This document shows, piece by piece, positions 1 to 7,659 of a stretch of 64,000 nt of DNA. The stretch is from SIG607 sp045605385 (GTDB lineage: Bacteria > Bacillota > Clostridia > Oscillospirales > Acutalibacteraceae): NCBI GenBank assembly GCA_045605385.1, contig JAZUPW010000017.1, positions 124,001-188,000 on the forward strand, read 5' to 3'. Every line of letters begins with the position of its first letter. Within the stretch, counting starts at the first letter, position 1. The position numbers were made by a program, and so were the translations under genes. A model generated the notes under the pieces. It saw nothing but the letters and a program-made list of their open reading frames with translations. It was not told where the DNA came from and made no database searches.

Positions 1-583
1 CCATAACGTGAAGTTCTTTTTGTAAAACGTCAAGATGTGAAAGGGTATCAAACTTCTTAGCATCGGGATTCTTTTTGGGGTCGCTATCATAAACGCCGTC
101 TACGTTTGTAGCCTTAAAGATAACGTCGGCATCTATTTCTGCGGCTCTTAAAGCTGCTGCTGTATCGGTAGAAAAGAAGGGGTTACCTGTTCCGCAGCCA
201 AAAACGACAACTCTACCTTTTTCAAGATGTCTAACCGCTTTATTACGAATATACGGTTCGGCTATTTGACGCATTTCTATAGCTGTTTGAACTCGAGAAA
301 CAACGCCGACCTGTTCAAGACCGTCTGCCACAGCCAAAGCGTTAATTGTAGTTGCAAGCATACCCATGTGGTCTGCGCGTGTGCGGTCCATTTTACCGCT
401 GCTTCTTCCGCGCCAGAAGTTACCTCCGCCTACAACAATAGCAACCTGAACGCCTAAATCCACACATTTTTTAATTTGTTCGCAAACTTCAACTACCTTT
501 TCAAAATCAAGACCGCTTCCCTTTGCACCTGCAAGAGCTTCACCGCTTAGTTTTAAAAGTATTCTTTTATAAATAGGTTTCAT
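1..583 (-). CDS. pyrH: UMP kinase, 5' part of gene (runs off left edge)
   Basis: Phosphorylates UMP to UDP with ATP in the cytoplasm, the second-last step to UTP; this is the bacterial amino-acid-kinase-fold enzyme. About 194 codons are present of a usual ~240. The N-terminus reads MKPIYKRILLKLSGEAL, with the nucleotide-binding KLSGEAL segment, then VVGGGNFWRG and the DxTRADxMGMLAT stretch typical of PyrH, and CGTGNPFFSTDTAAALRA further on. The start is set by GGGAG about 9 bases upstream. pyrH normally follows tsf directly; here a GH16 gene lies between them, and pyrH has its own promoter at 616-644. The 3' end is outside the window, so the expected frr neighbour cannot be checked. Confidence 0.97.
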   Translation of the reverse strand, partial: MKPIYKRILLKLSGEALAGAKGSGLDFEKVVEVCEQIKKCVDLGVQVAIVVGGGNFWRGRSSGKMDRTRADHMGMLATTINALAVADGLEQVGVVSRVQTAIEMRQIAEPYIRNKAVRHLEKGRVVVFGCGTGNPFFSTDTAAALRAAEIDADVIFKATNVDGVYDSDPKKNPDAKKFDTLSHLDVLQKELHVM

Positions 584-615
584 AAAGGTACTCCCCACTA
601 TTATTTATTTATTAT

Positions 616-644
616 ATTTTACAATAATTCACGCCTAATGTCAA
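616..644 (-). promoter_or_regulatory. Sigma-A promoter of pyrH
   Basis: On the minus strand TTGACA (639-644), a 17-base spacer and TAAAAT (616-621), 32 bases before the pyrH start. An exact -35 and optimal spacing make it convincing. It explains how pyrH is expressed although a terminator and a foreign-looking gene separate it from tsf. Confidence 0.8.
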
Positions 645-672
645 ACAGATAATATATATTTATATAAAATAT

Positions 673-708
673 TTAAAAAGAAAGCCAATACGCTTGGTAT
701 TGGCTTTC
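673..708 (-). terminator. Rho-independent terminator of the GH16 gene
   Basis: Twelve-base stem at 680-691 and 697-708 with a 5-base loop, followed on the minus strand by a T-rich run (TTTTTAAAT). It lies just after the GH16 stop codon and just before the pyrH promoter. Confidence 0.85.
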
Positions 709-717
709 TCAAATTGT

Positions 718-2529
718 TTAATAAATGTTTACAAACTCGGTATCTTGGGTTTGATAAAGTCTTACGTAGTCAATTGCGTAATCTGCATAACCGTTTTCCA
801 AAACAAGTTTATCGGCATAAGAAGTATGCATCCAGTTATTCCAGCACAAATAATAATAATCGTGGAAATAACTCATACCGGGACGTTCGGTTGAAAAGTC
901 ATCTTCTTCGGTAATATATACAGTGTAATAGCACTCTCCGTCAATATACAACTTCATATATTCGGATGTCCATTCAAAGCCATAAATATGATACTCATTC
1001 TTTAAGTTTTCATAATTTTCGAAAACGTAAGTACTACTGCCTTCGTGGTTACTTACGTCTATGCCGTCTTTGTACTGCGTTACAGAACCGGCGCCGCGTT
1101 CCCACTTATGCATTGTAAATTCGGTGGATTTAAATTTCCAAAACGTTTCAACAATATCTATTTCACCGAACTTTGTGTAGTTTTCGGGCAATAAATTAAA
1201 ATCGGATTGCATCCAGAAACTAAACCACATACCGTACTGATATGGCATTTTAGCTTTCATTTCAATATATCCGTACTTATACGACATCACATCTCTTGTG
1301 GTAATTGATTTAGCGGTAGTAAAGGTACCGTCACCGTCATCTAACAAACGAAGCACAAGATTTCCATCTTTTACAAAAATATTATCTTCGCTTGTAGAAA
1401 CTCTAAGAATATTACCGTCAGGTGTCATAGTGTCATATTTGGTTGTAACGCCTTCAAGCACACCGTTAGTGTTAAATTCCTGATTCCAAACAAGCTGACG
1501 TTCTACACCGTTAAGTGTATGTGTGCGTTTATCTTCCGGAACTTCGTTACCGTTAGCAAAGGAACCTTCATTATGATACCAATTATAATCGACAATATCC
1601 TTTACAGTATAATTAGTTATCGTGCTGTAGAAGGTGCAAATTTGCCCATTAATAGACACTTCAACGTAACCTTTTACATAAAGTCTCATACTCTGGTTAT
1701 ATGTTCCGTCTTCAGCAGCAAAATTTGTAACATAGGTTGAATACGTAAGGTTATCTATACCGTTAACGTTTTTAAAAGACCACACCTTTTCAAGGTCGGT
1801 AACGTTTATATCTATAATCTTATTGGTAGATTTTGCGGTTTCACGGGTTACTGCCGCATCTGCCAAACCGCCCACACCGCCGTTTGCTAAAATAAAACCA
1901 CGGGAACGGATAGTATAACTTTCGCCGTTTATAACCATTTCTTTTCCTGTAACAGTATTATAATTGAAATAATAACGAAGCGCCTGAGATTCATCTTCGG
2001 CAAGACCTTTTATCATAGAAATGCCGCCGTTACCAACAAGCGTTCCAAGACTTGTAAGTTCTACACCGTAAACAGAGAAGTTGTAATTCGCAGGCCAATA
2101 AATAAACAGCGCCTCGCCTTCAGCAGTTTTTCCGCCTTCCATATCGGTATTTATATATACCGTAAGGTCAGAATTTAACTTACTTTGGTTTGCATAAGTT
2201 ACTACGAAATTCGCATCTTCTACAAAGCCCTGATTAGTGTATATTGAATCTGCATCTGCTGTCATAAAAGAAAGCGGAACTCTTGAAGCAGCTCTGTATC
2301 TTAAATCAATTTTGTAAACAGTATTATCTTCTACCGCATTTGATAACATTGCATACTTAACTTCTACGCCGTCAATAACACCGCTTTGTTCAGTTAATGC
2401 TGTTCCTATAATATCATCTAAGTCAAAAACAAAGTCATCAATTTCATTTGCAACATCAATTGCCGAAACAGATATCGCTGTTAGCAAAAACAATACAACA
2501 CATAAAAGCAAACAAACAATCTTTTTCAT
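718..2529 (-). CDS. Secreted GH16 beta-glucanase with an N-terminal unknown module
   Basis: Predicted extracellular endo-beta-glucanase (laminarinase/lichenase type) of 603 residues. Residues 1-23 are a signal peptide (MKKIVCLLLC, cut after VSA). Residues ~53-315 form a module of unknown function that recurs at the C-terminus of the protein at 35230-37941. Residues ~345-597 are the GH16 domain: the active-site signature EIDIVE is at 456-461, giving nucleophile E456, D458 and acid/base E461 by family knowledge. The start is the ATG at 2529, with GGAGGA 7 bases upstream; an upstream ATG at 2544 overlaps that ribosome site and is rejected. The gene sits alone between tsf and pyrH with its own promoter and terminator. 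There is no dockerin, sortase signal or SLH domain. Exact substrate (beta-1,3 or mixed-linkage glucan) cannot be read from the sequence. Confidence 0.9.
   Translation of the reverse strand: MKKIVCLLLCVVLFLLTAISVSAIDVANEIDDFVFDLDDIIGTALTEQSGVIDGVEVKYAMLSNAVEDNTVYKIDLRYRAASRVPLSFMTADADSIYTNQGFVEDANFVVTYANQSKLNSDLTVYINTDMEGGKTAEGEALFIYWPANYNFSVYGVELTSLGTLVGNGGISMIKGLAEDESQALRYYFNYNTVTGKEMVINGESYTIRSRGFILANGGVGGLADAAVTRETAKSTNKIIDINVTDLEKVWSFKNVNGIDNLTYSTYVTNFAAEDGTYNQSMRLYVKGYVEVSINGQICTFYSTITNYTVKDIVDYNWYHNEGSFANGNEVPEDKRTHTLNGVERQLVWNQEFNTNGVLEGVTTKYDTMTPDGNILRVSTSEDNIFVKDGNLVLRLLDDGDGTFTTAKSITTRDVMSYKYGYIEMKAKMPYQYGMWFSFWMQSDFNLLPENYTKFGEIDIVETFWKFKSTEFTMHKWERGAGSVTQYKDGIDVSNHEGSSTYVFENYENLKNEYHIYGFEWTSEYMKLYIDGECYYTVYITEEDDFSTERPGMSYFHDYYYLCWNNWMHTSYADKLVLENGYADYAIDYVRLYQTQDTEFVNIY
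1585..2373 (-). other. Region encoding the shared ~260-residue module, copy 1 (N-terminal in GH16 protein)
   Basis: Encodes residues ~53-315 of the GH16 protein. Over its best 47-residue block (residues 170-216) it matches the C-terminal module of the 903-residue protein at 31 positions, including AEDE, QALRYYF, SYT and SRGF. A second block, AEDGTYN-x-S-x-RLYVKGYV, is also shared. It is predicted to be beta-rich. I do not recognise the family. Confidence 0.8.
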
Positions 2530-2558
2530 AAAACATTCCTCCAATCCTTAATATGTTA

Positions 2559-2587
2559 ATTATAACAATAATTTACTTGTTTGTAAA
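2559..2587 (-). promoter_or_regulatory. Promoter of the GH16 gene
   Basis: Minus-strand TTTACA (2582-2587), 17-base spacer, TATAAT (2559-2564), 29 bases before the GH16 start. The spacer is filled exactly by the first of two direct repeats (see 2564-2603), so control by a DNA-binding protein is likely. Confidence 0.75.
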
Positions 2588-2603
2588 CAATAACTTACTT
2601 GTT
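2564..2603. repeat. Two 18-base direct repeats over the GH16 promoter, likely operator
   Basis: AACAATAATTTACTTGTT at 2564-2581 and AACAATAACTTACTTGTT at 2586-2603 match at 17 of 18 bases and are offset by 22 bases, about two helical turns. Copy 1 fills the -10/-35 spacer and copy 2 starts within the -35 box. A 6+6 base inverted repeat (2577-2590) lies at their junction. The placement suggests a repressor site; the regulator is unknown. Confidence 0.6.
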
Positions 2604-2613
2604 GAATTATATT

Positions 2614-2642
2614 AAAAAATCCCGAATGCATTTGCATTCGGG
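2614..2642 (-). terminator. Rho-independent terminator after tsf
   Basis: Stem CCCGAATGC / GCATTCGGG (2621-2629, 2634-2642) with a 4-base loop; on the minus strand it is followed by a run of six T with one interruption (2614-2620 region). Ends the rpsB-tsf transcript before the GH16 gene. Confidence 0.88.
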
Positions 2643-2662
2643 ACTAAAAGAAAAAATATTAA

Positions 2663-3574
2663 TTATTTTACCATAGAAGCAACTTCGGAAGCGAAATCGT
2701 CAACTCTCTTTTCAATGCCTTCGCCTTTTTCAAAACGAACGTAAGAAGCGATTTTCAAATTCTTACCAATCTTCTTGCCAACAGATTCAACGTACTTACC
2801 AACGGTAAAGTCACCGTCAATAACGAACTGCTGTTCAACAAGACAGTTTTCCTTGAAGTATTTGCCCATTTTGCCTTCTACGATCTTAGCGTATACAGCA
2901 TCGGGCTTACCAGCCATCTTAGGATCTTCTTTCATCTGAGCAACCATGATAGCCTTTTCTTTTTCAATAACGTCTGCAGGAACGCTTGCTTCGTCAAGGT
3001 ATGCAGGGTTCATAGCAGCAATCTGCATAGCTACGTTCTTACCGCAAGCAATAACTTCTGCATCATCAGCATCAGCATCGGTATCAAACTTAACCATAAC
3101 ACCGATTTTACCGCCGCCGTGAACATAAGAAACGATGTTTCCTTCGTAACGAACGAAACGGCGAACCTTAATGTTTTCGCGGATAGCAAGGAAAAGTTCC
3201 TGAACCTTTTCTTCAACAGTGCTGCCATCTTTTTCTGCCTTTAAAAGAGCATCAAGATCAGCAGGATTTTCACTTGCAACGATAGAAGCGATTTCAGCAG
3301 CAAGTGCCTTAAAGCCGTCACCGTTAGCAACGAAGTCTGTTTCAGAGTTTAATTCAACCATTGCGCCTACGCCGTTTTCTACTATAGCACAAACTGTGCC
3401 TTCAGCAGCTACACGAGTAGACTTCTTAGCCTGAGAAGCCAAGCCTTTTTCTCTTAAATAGTCAACAGCTGCGTCCATATTACCGTCGCACTCAACAAGT
3501 GCCTTTTTGCAGTCCATCATACCGCAACCGGTTTTTTCACGCAATACCTGTACGTCTTTTGCTGTAAAAGCCAT
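2663..3574 (-). CDS. tsf: Translation elongation factor EF-Ts
   Basis: Nucleotide exchange factor that recycles EF-Tu-GDP during protein synthesis. The protein has 303 residues, the usual length. The N-terminal UBA-like domain (MAFTAKDVQVLREKTGCGMM) and the TDFVA core motif that contacts EF-Tu are both present. The start ATG at 3574 has GGAGG 8 bases upstream; an in-frame upstream ATG would overlap that site. It follows rpsB by 20 bases in the usual operon and ends at a strong terminator, so pyrH is not co-transcribed efficiently, unlike in most bacteria. Confidence 0.98.
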   Translation of the reverse strand: MAFTAKDVQVLREKTGCGMMDCKKALVECDGNMDAAVDYLREKGLASQAKKSTRVAAEGTVCAIVENGVGAMVELNSETDFVANGDGFKALAAEIASIVASENPADLDALLKAEKDGSTVEEKVQELFLAIRENIKVRRFVRYEGNIVSYVHGGGKIGVMVKFDTDADADDAEVIACGKNVAMQIAAMNPAYLDEASVPADVIEKEKAIMVAQMKEDPKMAGKPDAVYAKIVEGKMGKYFKENCLVEQQFVIDGDFTVGKYVESVGKKIGKNLKIASYVRFEKGEGIEKRVDDFASEVASMVK

Positions 3575-3594
3575 TATTTTTTCCTCCAAACGAA

Positions 3595-4350
3595 TTATTC
3601 AGCTGCTTCTTCAGCAACTTCTTCAGCAACCTCTTCTGCTGCTTCTTCTGCAGCAGGTGCTTCCTGTTCGCCCTGACGGCCTTCGATTACTGCTGCACCG
3701 ATAGTTTCAGCGATAAGTTTAACTGCGCGGATAGCATCGTCGTTACCGGGGATAACAGCATCAATTTCATCAGGGTCGCAGTTTGTGTCAACAATAGCGA
3801 TAATCGGAATACCGAGCTTCTTAGCTTCAGCAACGGCAATTCTTTCTTTGCGGGGGTCAACAATGAAGAGAGCACCAGGGATCTTCTTCATATCTTTAAT
3901 ACCGCCTAAATACTTTTCAAGTTTTTCAATTTCAAGCTGAAGACCAACCGTTTCCTTTTTGGGGAGAAGGTCAAATGTGCCGTCTGCTTCCATTTCACGG
4001 AGCTGTTTTAAACGAGCAATTCTCTTCTGGATTGTAGAGAAGTTTGTGAGCATACCGCCGAGCCAACGAGCATTAACGTAAGGCATACCGCAGTTGATTG
4101 CTTCTTCCTTAACGGAATCCTGAGCCTGCTTCTTTGTGCCTACAAAGAGAATGTCGCCGCCGTTTGCGGAAATTTCACGGGCAAAAAGATATGCCTCGTT
4201 GAGTTTCTTTACAGTTTTCTGAAGGTCGATAATATAAATACCGTTTCTTTCTGTAAAGATGTACTCTGCCATTTTTGGGTTCCAGCGTCTTGTCTGATGT
4301 CCGAAATGAACACCTGCTTCAAGAAGCTGTTTCATAGATACTACTGCCAT
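3595..4350 (-). CDS. rpsB: 30S ribosomal protein S2
   Basis: Component of the small ribosomal subunit, 251 residues. The start is MAVVSMKQLLEAGVHFGHQT, the classical S2 N-terminus, with AGGAGG 9 bases before ATG 4350; an open frame continues upstream but is leader. The C-terminus carries a low-complexity acidic tail of EEVAEEVAEEAAE type, common in clostridial S2. It is the first gene of the rpsB-tsf operon, with a ~130-base structured leader and a strong promoter. Confidence 0.98.
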   Translation of the reverse strand: MAVVSMKQLLEAGVHFGHQTRRWNPKMAEYIFTERNGIYIIDLQKTVKKLNEAYLFAREISANGGDILFVGTKKQAQDSVKEEAINCGMPYVNARWLGGMLTNFSTIQKRIARLKQLREMEADGTFDLLPKKETVGLQLEIEKLEKYLGGIKDMKKIPGALFIVDPRKERIAVAEAKKLGIPIIAIVDTNCDPDEIDAVIPGNDDAIRAVKLIAETIGAAVIEGRQGEQEAPAAEEAAEEVAEEVAEEAAE

Positions 4351-4475
4351 TTTTGTTTCCTCCTGAGGTTTTTCCTCCACCTCGCCTACTAACAGGAAAA
4401 CCGTGTAGTGTCGGTCACCCCATCTGTTTTTAAAGCGAAATGTGTGTAATATTAACCAATGCTTTCGCATTAGCC
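4351..4475 (-). promoter_or_regulatory. Structured 5' leader of rpsB, possible autoregulatory element
   Basis: About 125 bases of untranslated RNA. Read on the minus strand it holds an AATGC-GAAA-GCATT hairpin near its 5' end, and near the 3' end GAGGT ... ACCTC whose loop contains a second GGAGG; the real AGGAGG ribosome site follows at once, so alternative pairing could hide it. Feedback by S2 on its own mRNA is known in other bacteria; that this leader does it is inference. Confidence 0.4.
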
Positions 4476-4480
4476 AAAGT

Positions 4481-4509
4481 ATTATACCACAACACATTCA
4501 ATTTTTCAA
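4481..4509 (-). promoter_or_regulatory. Promoter of rpsB-tsf
   Basis: Minus-strand TTGAAA (4504-4509), 17-base spacer, TATAAT (4481-4486). A strong consensus promoter about 130 bases before rpsB. Confidence 0.85.
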
Positions 4510-4617
4510 CTATTTTTTTAAAAAATTTTAAACTTGCTAAAATGCCGTTGTTTCAGGCTTTTTTTACATTATTTTACATTATATATAATTATTTTTGAGT
4601 TTTTTCTTATTTTTGTG

Positions 4618-4647
4618 TTGACAAAAGTGTACTTTTCGTGTGATAAT
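4618..4647 (+). promoter_or_regulatory. Promoter of rsmD-coaD
   Basis: TTGACA (4618-4623), 18-base spacer, GATAAT (4642-4647), 34 bases before rsmD. It diverges from the rpsB promoter across a ~110-base AT-rich gap. Confidence 0.75.
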
Positions 4648-4681
4648 ATAAAAGAATGAAATTCTGTTAAGGTGATTTTTT

Positions 4682-5230
4682 ATGCGAGTAATAACAGGTT
4701 CTGCAAGAGGGACCAAACTTAATACCCTTTCGGGTAATGACGTCCGTCCTACTGCTGAACAGGTTAAAGAAGCCTTGTTCAGTTCAATTCACTTTCAACT
4801 TGAAGGAAGTTCTGTACTTGATTTATTTGCAGGCAGCGGTCAACTTGGTATTGAAGCATTAAGCCGAGGCGCAGACTTTGCAGTTTTCTGCGATTCTTCT
4901 AAAGCCGCTACCGATATTATTGAAAACAACCTTGAAGCGTGTCATTTTTCTAAAGAACGTTTTTATATTCACAAAGGTGATTTTACTTCTTTTCTTCGTA
5001 CAACAAGTAAAAAATTTGATTTTTGCTTTTTAGACCCACCCTATAACGCGGGTTTATATGAAGATGCTTTTACAGGTCTTGAAAATGTTATGAAAGAAGA
5101 CGGTATAATTCTTTGTGAACACCCTAAAGAACTCCCCTTTAACGATTGCTACGGAAACTTTGTTAAGGTGAAAGATTACAGATTTTCAAGAATTATTATT
5201 TCCAAATATGTTTTTAAGGACAATGCTTAA
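4682..5230 (+). CDS. rsmD: 16S rRNA m2G966 methyltransferase
   Basis: Methylates G966 of 16S rRNA using S-adenosylmethionine. The 182-residue protein has the full class I fold: N-terminal MRVITGSARGTKL typical of RsmD, SAM-binding VLDLFAGSGQLGIEALSRGA, and the catalytic LDPPY motif (residues ~117-121) of exocyclic amino methyltransferases. A GGTGA ribosome site precedes ATG 4682. The stop codon overlaps the coaD start by one base (TAATG), so the two are translationally coupled; rsmD-coaD is a very common pair. Confidence 0.95.
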   Translation: MRVITGSARGTKLNTLSGNDVRPTAEQVKEALFSSIHFQLEGSSVLDLFAGSGQLGIEALSRGADFAVFCDSSKAATDIIENNLEACHFSKERFYIHKGDFTSFLRTTSKKFDFCFLDPPYNAGLYEDAFTGLENVMKEDGIILCEHPKELPFNDCYGNFVKVKDYRFSRIIISKYVFKDNA

Positions 5231-5715
5231 TGAATCGTGATATTGCAATATACCCAGGTAGTTTTGACCCCGTTACCCTTGGTCATTTAGATATTATAAA
5301 ACGCGCATCAAAACTTTTTGGGAAATTAATAGTGGTTGTTATGGTAAACCCAAATAAAAATTGTGCTTTTTCTCCTGCTGAACGCGTTCAGCTTATTAAA
5401 GACTGCACAACCGATATTGATAATATTGAAGTTGAATTTTCAGACGGTTTACTTGCAGATTATGCAAAAGAAAAAGGCGCGGTTGCAATTATAAAGGGTT
5501 TGAGAGCACTTTCCGACTTTGATTACGAATTTCAAATGGCTCTTACCAACAAACAGCTTAACCCTGAAGTTGAAACGCTTTTCCTTACCACACGCGCAGA
5601 GAATATGTATTTGAGTTCCAGTATGGTAAAGCAAATTGCAAGTTTGGGCGGAGATATCAGCGGGTTTGTTCCCGATGTTATTCATAAAAAAATAATTAAT
5701 AGATTGAAAGGATAG
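5230..5715 (+). CDS. coaD: Phosphopantetheine adenylyltransferase
   Basis: Transfers AMP from ATP to 4'-phosphopantetheine, the second-last step of coenzyme A synthesis. At 161 residues it has normal length. The nucleotidyltransferase motif YPGSFDPVTLGHLDII is at residues 8-23, and the second ATP-binding motif (LSSSMVKQIA, usually ISSSxVRE) is near residue 130. It starts within the stop of rsmD and is followed 7 bases later by a small coiled-coil gene. Confidence 0.96.
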   Translation: MNRDIAIYPGSFDPVTLGHLDIIKRASKLFGKLIVVVMVNPNKNCAFSPAERVQLIKDCTTDIDNIEVEFSDGLLADYAKEKGAVAIIKGLRALSDFDYEFQMALTNKQLNPEVETLFLTTRAENMYLSSSMVKQIASLGGDISGFVPDVIHKKIINRLKG

Positions 5716-5722
5716 ATAAAAA

Positions 5723-6181
5723 ATGAACTTAGAAGAGTTACTTGAACAGTTTGATGAAGCGCTTGACAGCGGCATTAAAATGCCCGGCAAAAAGACCTTG
5801 GTAGACATTGAAAAATTGCGTGCAGTTGTAGATGATATTCGTTTGAACATTCCTAACGAAATCAAGCAGGCTCGCGGCATTGTTACTGACCGTGCAAACA
5901 TCATTTCCGGCGCTAAGCAAGAAGCAGACAGCCTTATCCGTGCTGCTGAAGAACAAGCAAAGGCAAAGGTTGCTGAACAGGAAATCACCCGTTTGGCTCA
6001 GGAAAAAGCACAGGAAATCATTTCTAACGCTCAGGCAAAGAGCCGTGAAATGCGCAAAGCAGCACAGGATTTTGTTGACGACATTATGCGCCGCGCAGAC
6101 GAAAACCTTACCGCAAACCTTGGCGAAGTTCGTAAGACAAGAGCTTCTCTTAAAGCACAACTTCCCCAGAACAAAGATTAA
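5723..6181 (+). CDS. Small coiled-coil protein of the rsmD-coaD operon, function unknown
   Basis: 152 residues with no signal peptide or membrane segment. The C-terminal two thirds (about residues 45-150) is a long alanine-, glutamate- and arginine-rich helix with heptad pattern, like the H subunit of V-type ATPases or the b subunit stalk; automatic annotation often labels such proteins ATPase on this basis alone. Residues 1-45 hold a short conserved-looking MNLEELLEQFDEAL head. It starts 7 bases after coaD and is followed by a terminator, so it is the last gene of the operon. Proteins of this kind follow coaD in other Clostridia, but I know of no experiment. No ATPase function is claimed. 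Confidence 0.8.
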   Translation: MNLEELLEQFDEALDSGIKMPGKKTLVDIEKLRAVVDDIRLNIPNEIKQARGIVTDRANIISGAKQEADSLIRAAEEQAKAKVAEQEITRLAQEKAQEIISNAQAKSREMRKAAQDFVDDIMRRADENLTANLGEVRKTRASLKAQLPQNKD

Positions 6182-6200
6182 TTTATAACTTTACACAAAA

Positions 6201-6235
6201 ATCCCGACTTCGTTTTGTAGAAGTCGGGATTTTAT
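6201..6235. terminator. Bidirectional terminator between coaD operon and htrA
   Basis: Eleven-base stem ATCCCGACTTC / GAAGTCGGGAT (6201-6211, 6220-6230) with T-rich runs on both strands. It serves the plus-strand rsmD operon and the convergent minus-strand htrA. Confidence 0.9.
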
Positions 6236-6251
6236 TTTTATAAAATATTTT

Positions 6252-7637
6252 TTACGGAGCGCTTAATTCTGATTGATAACTTGAAGAGCCAACATCCGGT
6301 AAAAGCTTAGCCGTAACGGTTTCGGTAGATCCGTTTGTTTTATAAACTGTAAATTCTAACGTTTCATTAGGTTTAGTCATTTCAATAGCATCAAGAATAA
6401 CCGTATCGGTTGTGATTTCTGCGCCGTTAACAGCGGTTATAATATCACCAACTTCAACTTTTCCGTAAAGATCGCTATCAGCATTAACCTCTGCAACAGC
6501 CACACCTAAAACAGCGTAATTATTAAGTTCTTTTTCAACAGGATTTATTTCTTTGTACGAAATACCAAGTCTGCCTCTATCATTAACGTATCCATACTGT
6601 ATCAACGATTCAACAATACGTTTAGTAACGGTGCTTGGAATTGCAAAGCCTATACCTTCATACGCATCTCTGCCCGAATCAGAAGAACTATTCATAATCA
6701 GTTTTGCCGAAGTAATACCTATAACCTGACCATACATATTTACAAGCGCACCGCCCGAATTACCTGGATTTACCGGAGCATCGGTTTGAATAACACGCAT
6801 TGAATAGGCGCTGCTTAAAGCAGCTCTTCTTTCTTTAAGCGAAACAACACCTCTTGTAAGACTGTTCTGCTTTACTCCTGAAGGACGGCCAATAGTAACC
6901 ACACTTTCGCCAACAACCACCTGTTCGGAATTACCGAACGTTGCAGGATAAAAACCTGTTGCATCTATTTTTAAAACAGCAAGGTCACTTCTTGTGTCTC
7001 CTGCAACAAAGACTGCATCATAAAACTTTCCGTCATAGGTTTCAACCTTAAATTTTGCGCCTACAACACCCGCATATATATGGTCATTAGTAATAATATA
7101 TCCGTCTTCGGTATACACAACACCCGTTGCAACACTTCCCTCACCCGAACTGTTAAAAACGGTAATGCCAACCACCGATTTATTAACGGTATCAAAAACC
7201 TCTGCTGTAGTCAAAGCATCATCTGCGTCGGGTTTATCTTCAAGTTCAAGTGTTGTTTCAGCAAAAATATTGCCGCCTGATAATTTACGGTTATTGCCTA
7301 TAACGTAACCAACCGTACAAGAGGTTGTCATTAAAATAATAGCCGCCATAACAAGAGCAAAAATTTTTACACCTTTACCTACGGGTTCTTTTTTAATTTC
7401 GGAATACTCAACAGGTTTGAACGCAGTTTCTGTATTTTCAGGTTCAATGTTCCATTTTCCGCCTTCAGAATTTTCCTCGTTTTCATTGTCAAGTTCAGTT
7501 TCTGCAGAATTTTCTGTTTTAAAAGGAAGTTCCTCTGTGTTTTTTAAAACCTCTGTTTGTTCAACCGCTTGTTGCTGTTCGTTTTCAAAAATTTCTGTTT
7601 CTTCTTGAGAGTTGTTTGATTTTTCGAATTCATTCAT
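6252..7637 (-). CDS. HtrA/DegP-like membrane-anchored serine protease with PDZ domain
   Basis: Surface quality-control protease of 461 residues. Residues 1-90 are an acidic, glutamate-rich cytoplasmic tail; 91-113 is a single membrane span; the rest is outside. The trypsin-like domain shows the catalytic triad H186 (TNDHI), D218 (RSDLAVLKI) and S294 (GNSGGAL), and residues ~375-445 form a PDZ domain (GVAVAEVNADSDLYG ... VGDIITAVNG). It is the third gene after a response regulator and histidine kinase, 22 bases downstream, so it is probably in the same operon; a kinase-regulator-protease set of this kind often handles envelope stress. GGAG lies 12 bases before ATG 7637, a rather long spacing. 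Confidence 0.93.
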   Translation of the reverse strand: MNEFEKSNNSQEETEIFENEQQQAVEQTEVLKNTEELPFKTENSAETELDNENEENSEGGKWNIEPENTETAFKPVEYSEIKKEPVGKGVKIFALVMAAIILMTTSCTVGYVIGNNRKLSGGNIFAETTLELEDKPDADDALTTAEVFDTVNKSVVGITVFNSSGEGSVATGVVYTEDGYIITNDHIYAGVVGAKFKVETYDGKFYDAVFVAGDTRSDLAVLKIDATGFYPATFGNSEQVVVGESVVTIGRPSGVKQNSLTRGVVSLKERRAALSSAYSMRVIQTDAPVNPGNSGGALVNMYGQVIGITSAKLIMNSSSDSGRDAYEGIGFAIPSTVTKRIVESLIQYGYVNDRGRLGISYKEINPVEKELNNYAVLGVAVAEVNADSDLYGKVEVGDIITAVNGAEITTDTVILDAIEMTKPNETLEFTVYKTNGSTETVTAKLLPDVGSSSYQSELSAP

Positions 7638-7659
7638 ATATATCTAAAGCCTCCAAAAG

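Noticed and set aside
2577..2590. Catabolite-repression (cre) site at the GH16 promoter
   Set aside because: TTGTTTGTAAACAA is palindromic but lacks the central CG and the overall cre consensus.
3507..3704. Open frame opposite the rpsB end, rich in Q and L
   Set aside because: It is the antisense of the acidic, alanine/glutamate-rich S2 tail and has no ribosome site.
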